Assembly (NCBI GenBank): GCA_030040055.1
Contig: JASHUK010000103.1
Span: forward strand, 1 to 5,047
Length of the DNA: 5,047 nucleotides
Source: Nitrososphaerales archaeon
Lineage (GTDB): Archaea; Thermoproteota; Nitrososphaeria; Nitrososphaerales; Gagatemarchaeaceae
Direction of reading: 5' to 3'
The notes below the pieces were generated by a model. That model was not told where the DNA came from, ran no database searches, and worked only from the letters and a program-made list of their open reading frames with translations. The position numbers were made by a program, and so were the translations under genes. Below are positions 4,947 through 5,047 of this stretch, piece after piece. Within the stretch, counting starts at the first letter, position 1, and each line of letters begins with the position of its first letter.

Positions 4947-5047
4947 AAGTGAACTCTCCAGTTTCTTGGACTTCGCGAATGTCGAAACCGCGACATCTGA
5001 CCTCAGCTTTTAAGACTTCCGACACGGACGGTGACACGAGGTCCCCA
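4924..5047 (-). CDS. pus10: Pus10 tRNA pseudouridine synthase, C-terminal fragment
   Basis: Seen: minus-strand codons from 5046 to the TAG at 4926-4924 encode 40 residues beginning GDLVSPSVSEVLKAEV and continuing FDIREVQE. This fits the Pus10 C-terminus, where an HGD..RT.PS block is followed by a short LDV-containing end. The open frame continues past the right edge. Known: archaeal Pus10 makes pseudouridine at tRNA positions 54/55 and is commonly encoded immediately upstream of L21e, as here. Odd: the loop between GD and PSV seems about two residues shorter than usual and lacks the RT pair. About a dozen extra residues follow the normal end and overlap the rpl21e coding start by 23 nt. The call rests on a short segment plus conserved gene order. 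Catalytic residues are outside the window. Confidence 0.7.
   Translation of the reverse strand, partial: GDLVSPSVSEVLKAEVRCRGFDIREVQETGEFTFAQVSRL
4956..4959 (-). promoter_or_regulatory. Ribosome binding site deciding the TTG start of rpl21e
   Basis: Minus strand GGAG (in CTGGAGAG) lies 9 bases before the TTG at 4946, inside the pus10 coding region. With no ATG or GTG in frame upstream, it fixes the rpl21e start. Confidence 0.55.
5007..5014 (-). promoter_or_regulatory. Possible internal TATA-like box for rpl21e inside pus10
   Basis: Minus strand CTTAAAAG would start transcription near 4985, leaving about 39 nt before the rpl21e TTG and keeping the GGAG ribosome site. It lies within pus10 codons for Val-Leu-Lys-Ala, so the AT-rich bases may be coincidental. 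A separate promoter would let the ribosomal protein and polymerase subunit be made in excess over Pus10. Confidence 0.25.

Noticed and set aside
4947..5010. An N-terminal extension of L21e upstream of the TTG
   Set aside because: The frame is open for about 21 codons but has no ATG, GTG or TTG in it. The GGAG site sits correctly for the TTG, and pus10 is encoded there in another frame.
1..5047. CRISPR array, insertion sequence, att site or defence island
   Set aside because: No regularly spaced repeats, transposase motifs or terminal inverted repeats are seen. Nearly all bases are accounted for by conserved translation-related genes.

Overview
The window is archaeal chromosomal DNA from a compact translation and RNA-modification neighbourhood. 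The evidence is a set of archaeal/eukaryotic-type proteins (L10e, L21e, Rpo4/RpoF, Pus10, DUF655, Dph2, a Trm11/TrmG10-type methyltransferase), TATA-like boxes, overlapping genes and GTG/TTG starts. GC content is moderately high, judged by eye. The L10e N-terminus (MHGKNYRE..., KFAPGAPNPK) and the overall protein style resemble Thaumarchaeota/Nitrososphaeria. That placement is an inference from memory, not a computed phylogeny.

Layout from right to left on the minus strand: the 3' end of pus10 (runs off the right edge), rpl21e, rpo4/rpoF, a 137-nt gap with a TATA-like box, a DUF655 gene, ksgA, and a SpoU/TrmJ-type 2'-O-methyltransferase. A Trm11/TrmG10-like methyltransferase runs convergently on the plus strand; its 3' end overlaps the trmJ-like gene by 25 nt. 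Left of it, across a short divergent promoter region, rpl10e reads leftward and overlaps the start of dph2 (ATGA), which runs off the left edge. The dph2 and pus10 fragments lack one end inside the window and were found by direct translation.

The genes share one theme: ribosomal proteins and an RNA polymerase stalk subunit mixed with modifiers of tRNA (Pus10, TrmJ-like, TrmG10-like), of small-subunit rRNA (KsgA) and of elongation factor 2 (Dph2). DUF655 is the only protein here without an assigned function, and its position suggests a role in translation or RNA processing.

I see no mobile element, CRISPR array, tRNA, rRNA or toxin/defence cassette, and no convincing undescribed multi-gene system. 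The points most worth a second look are the altered catalytic motifs in KsgA (SLPY instead of NLPY/NIPY) and in the TrmG10-like enzyme (TEPF in place of DPPY), the in-frame TGA-TTG junction between rpl21e and rpo4, and the structured leader with a possible small upstream ORF before DUF655.
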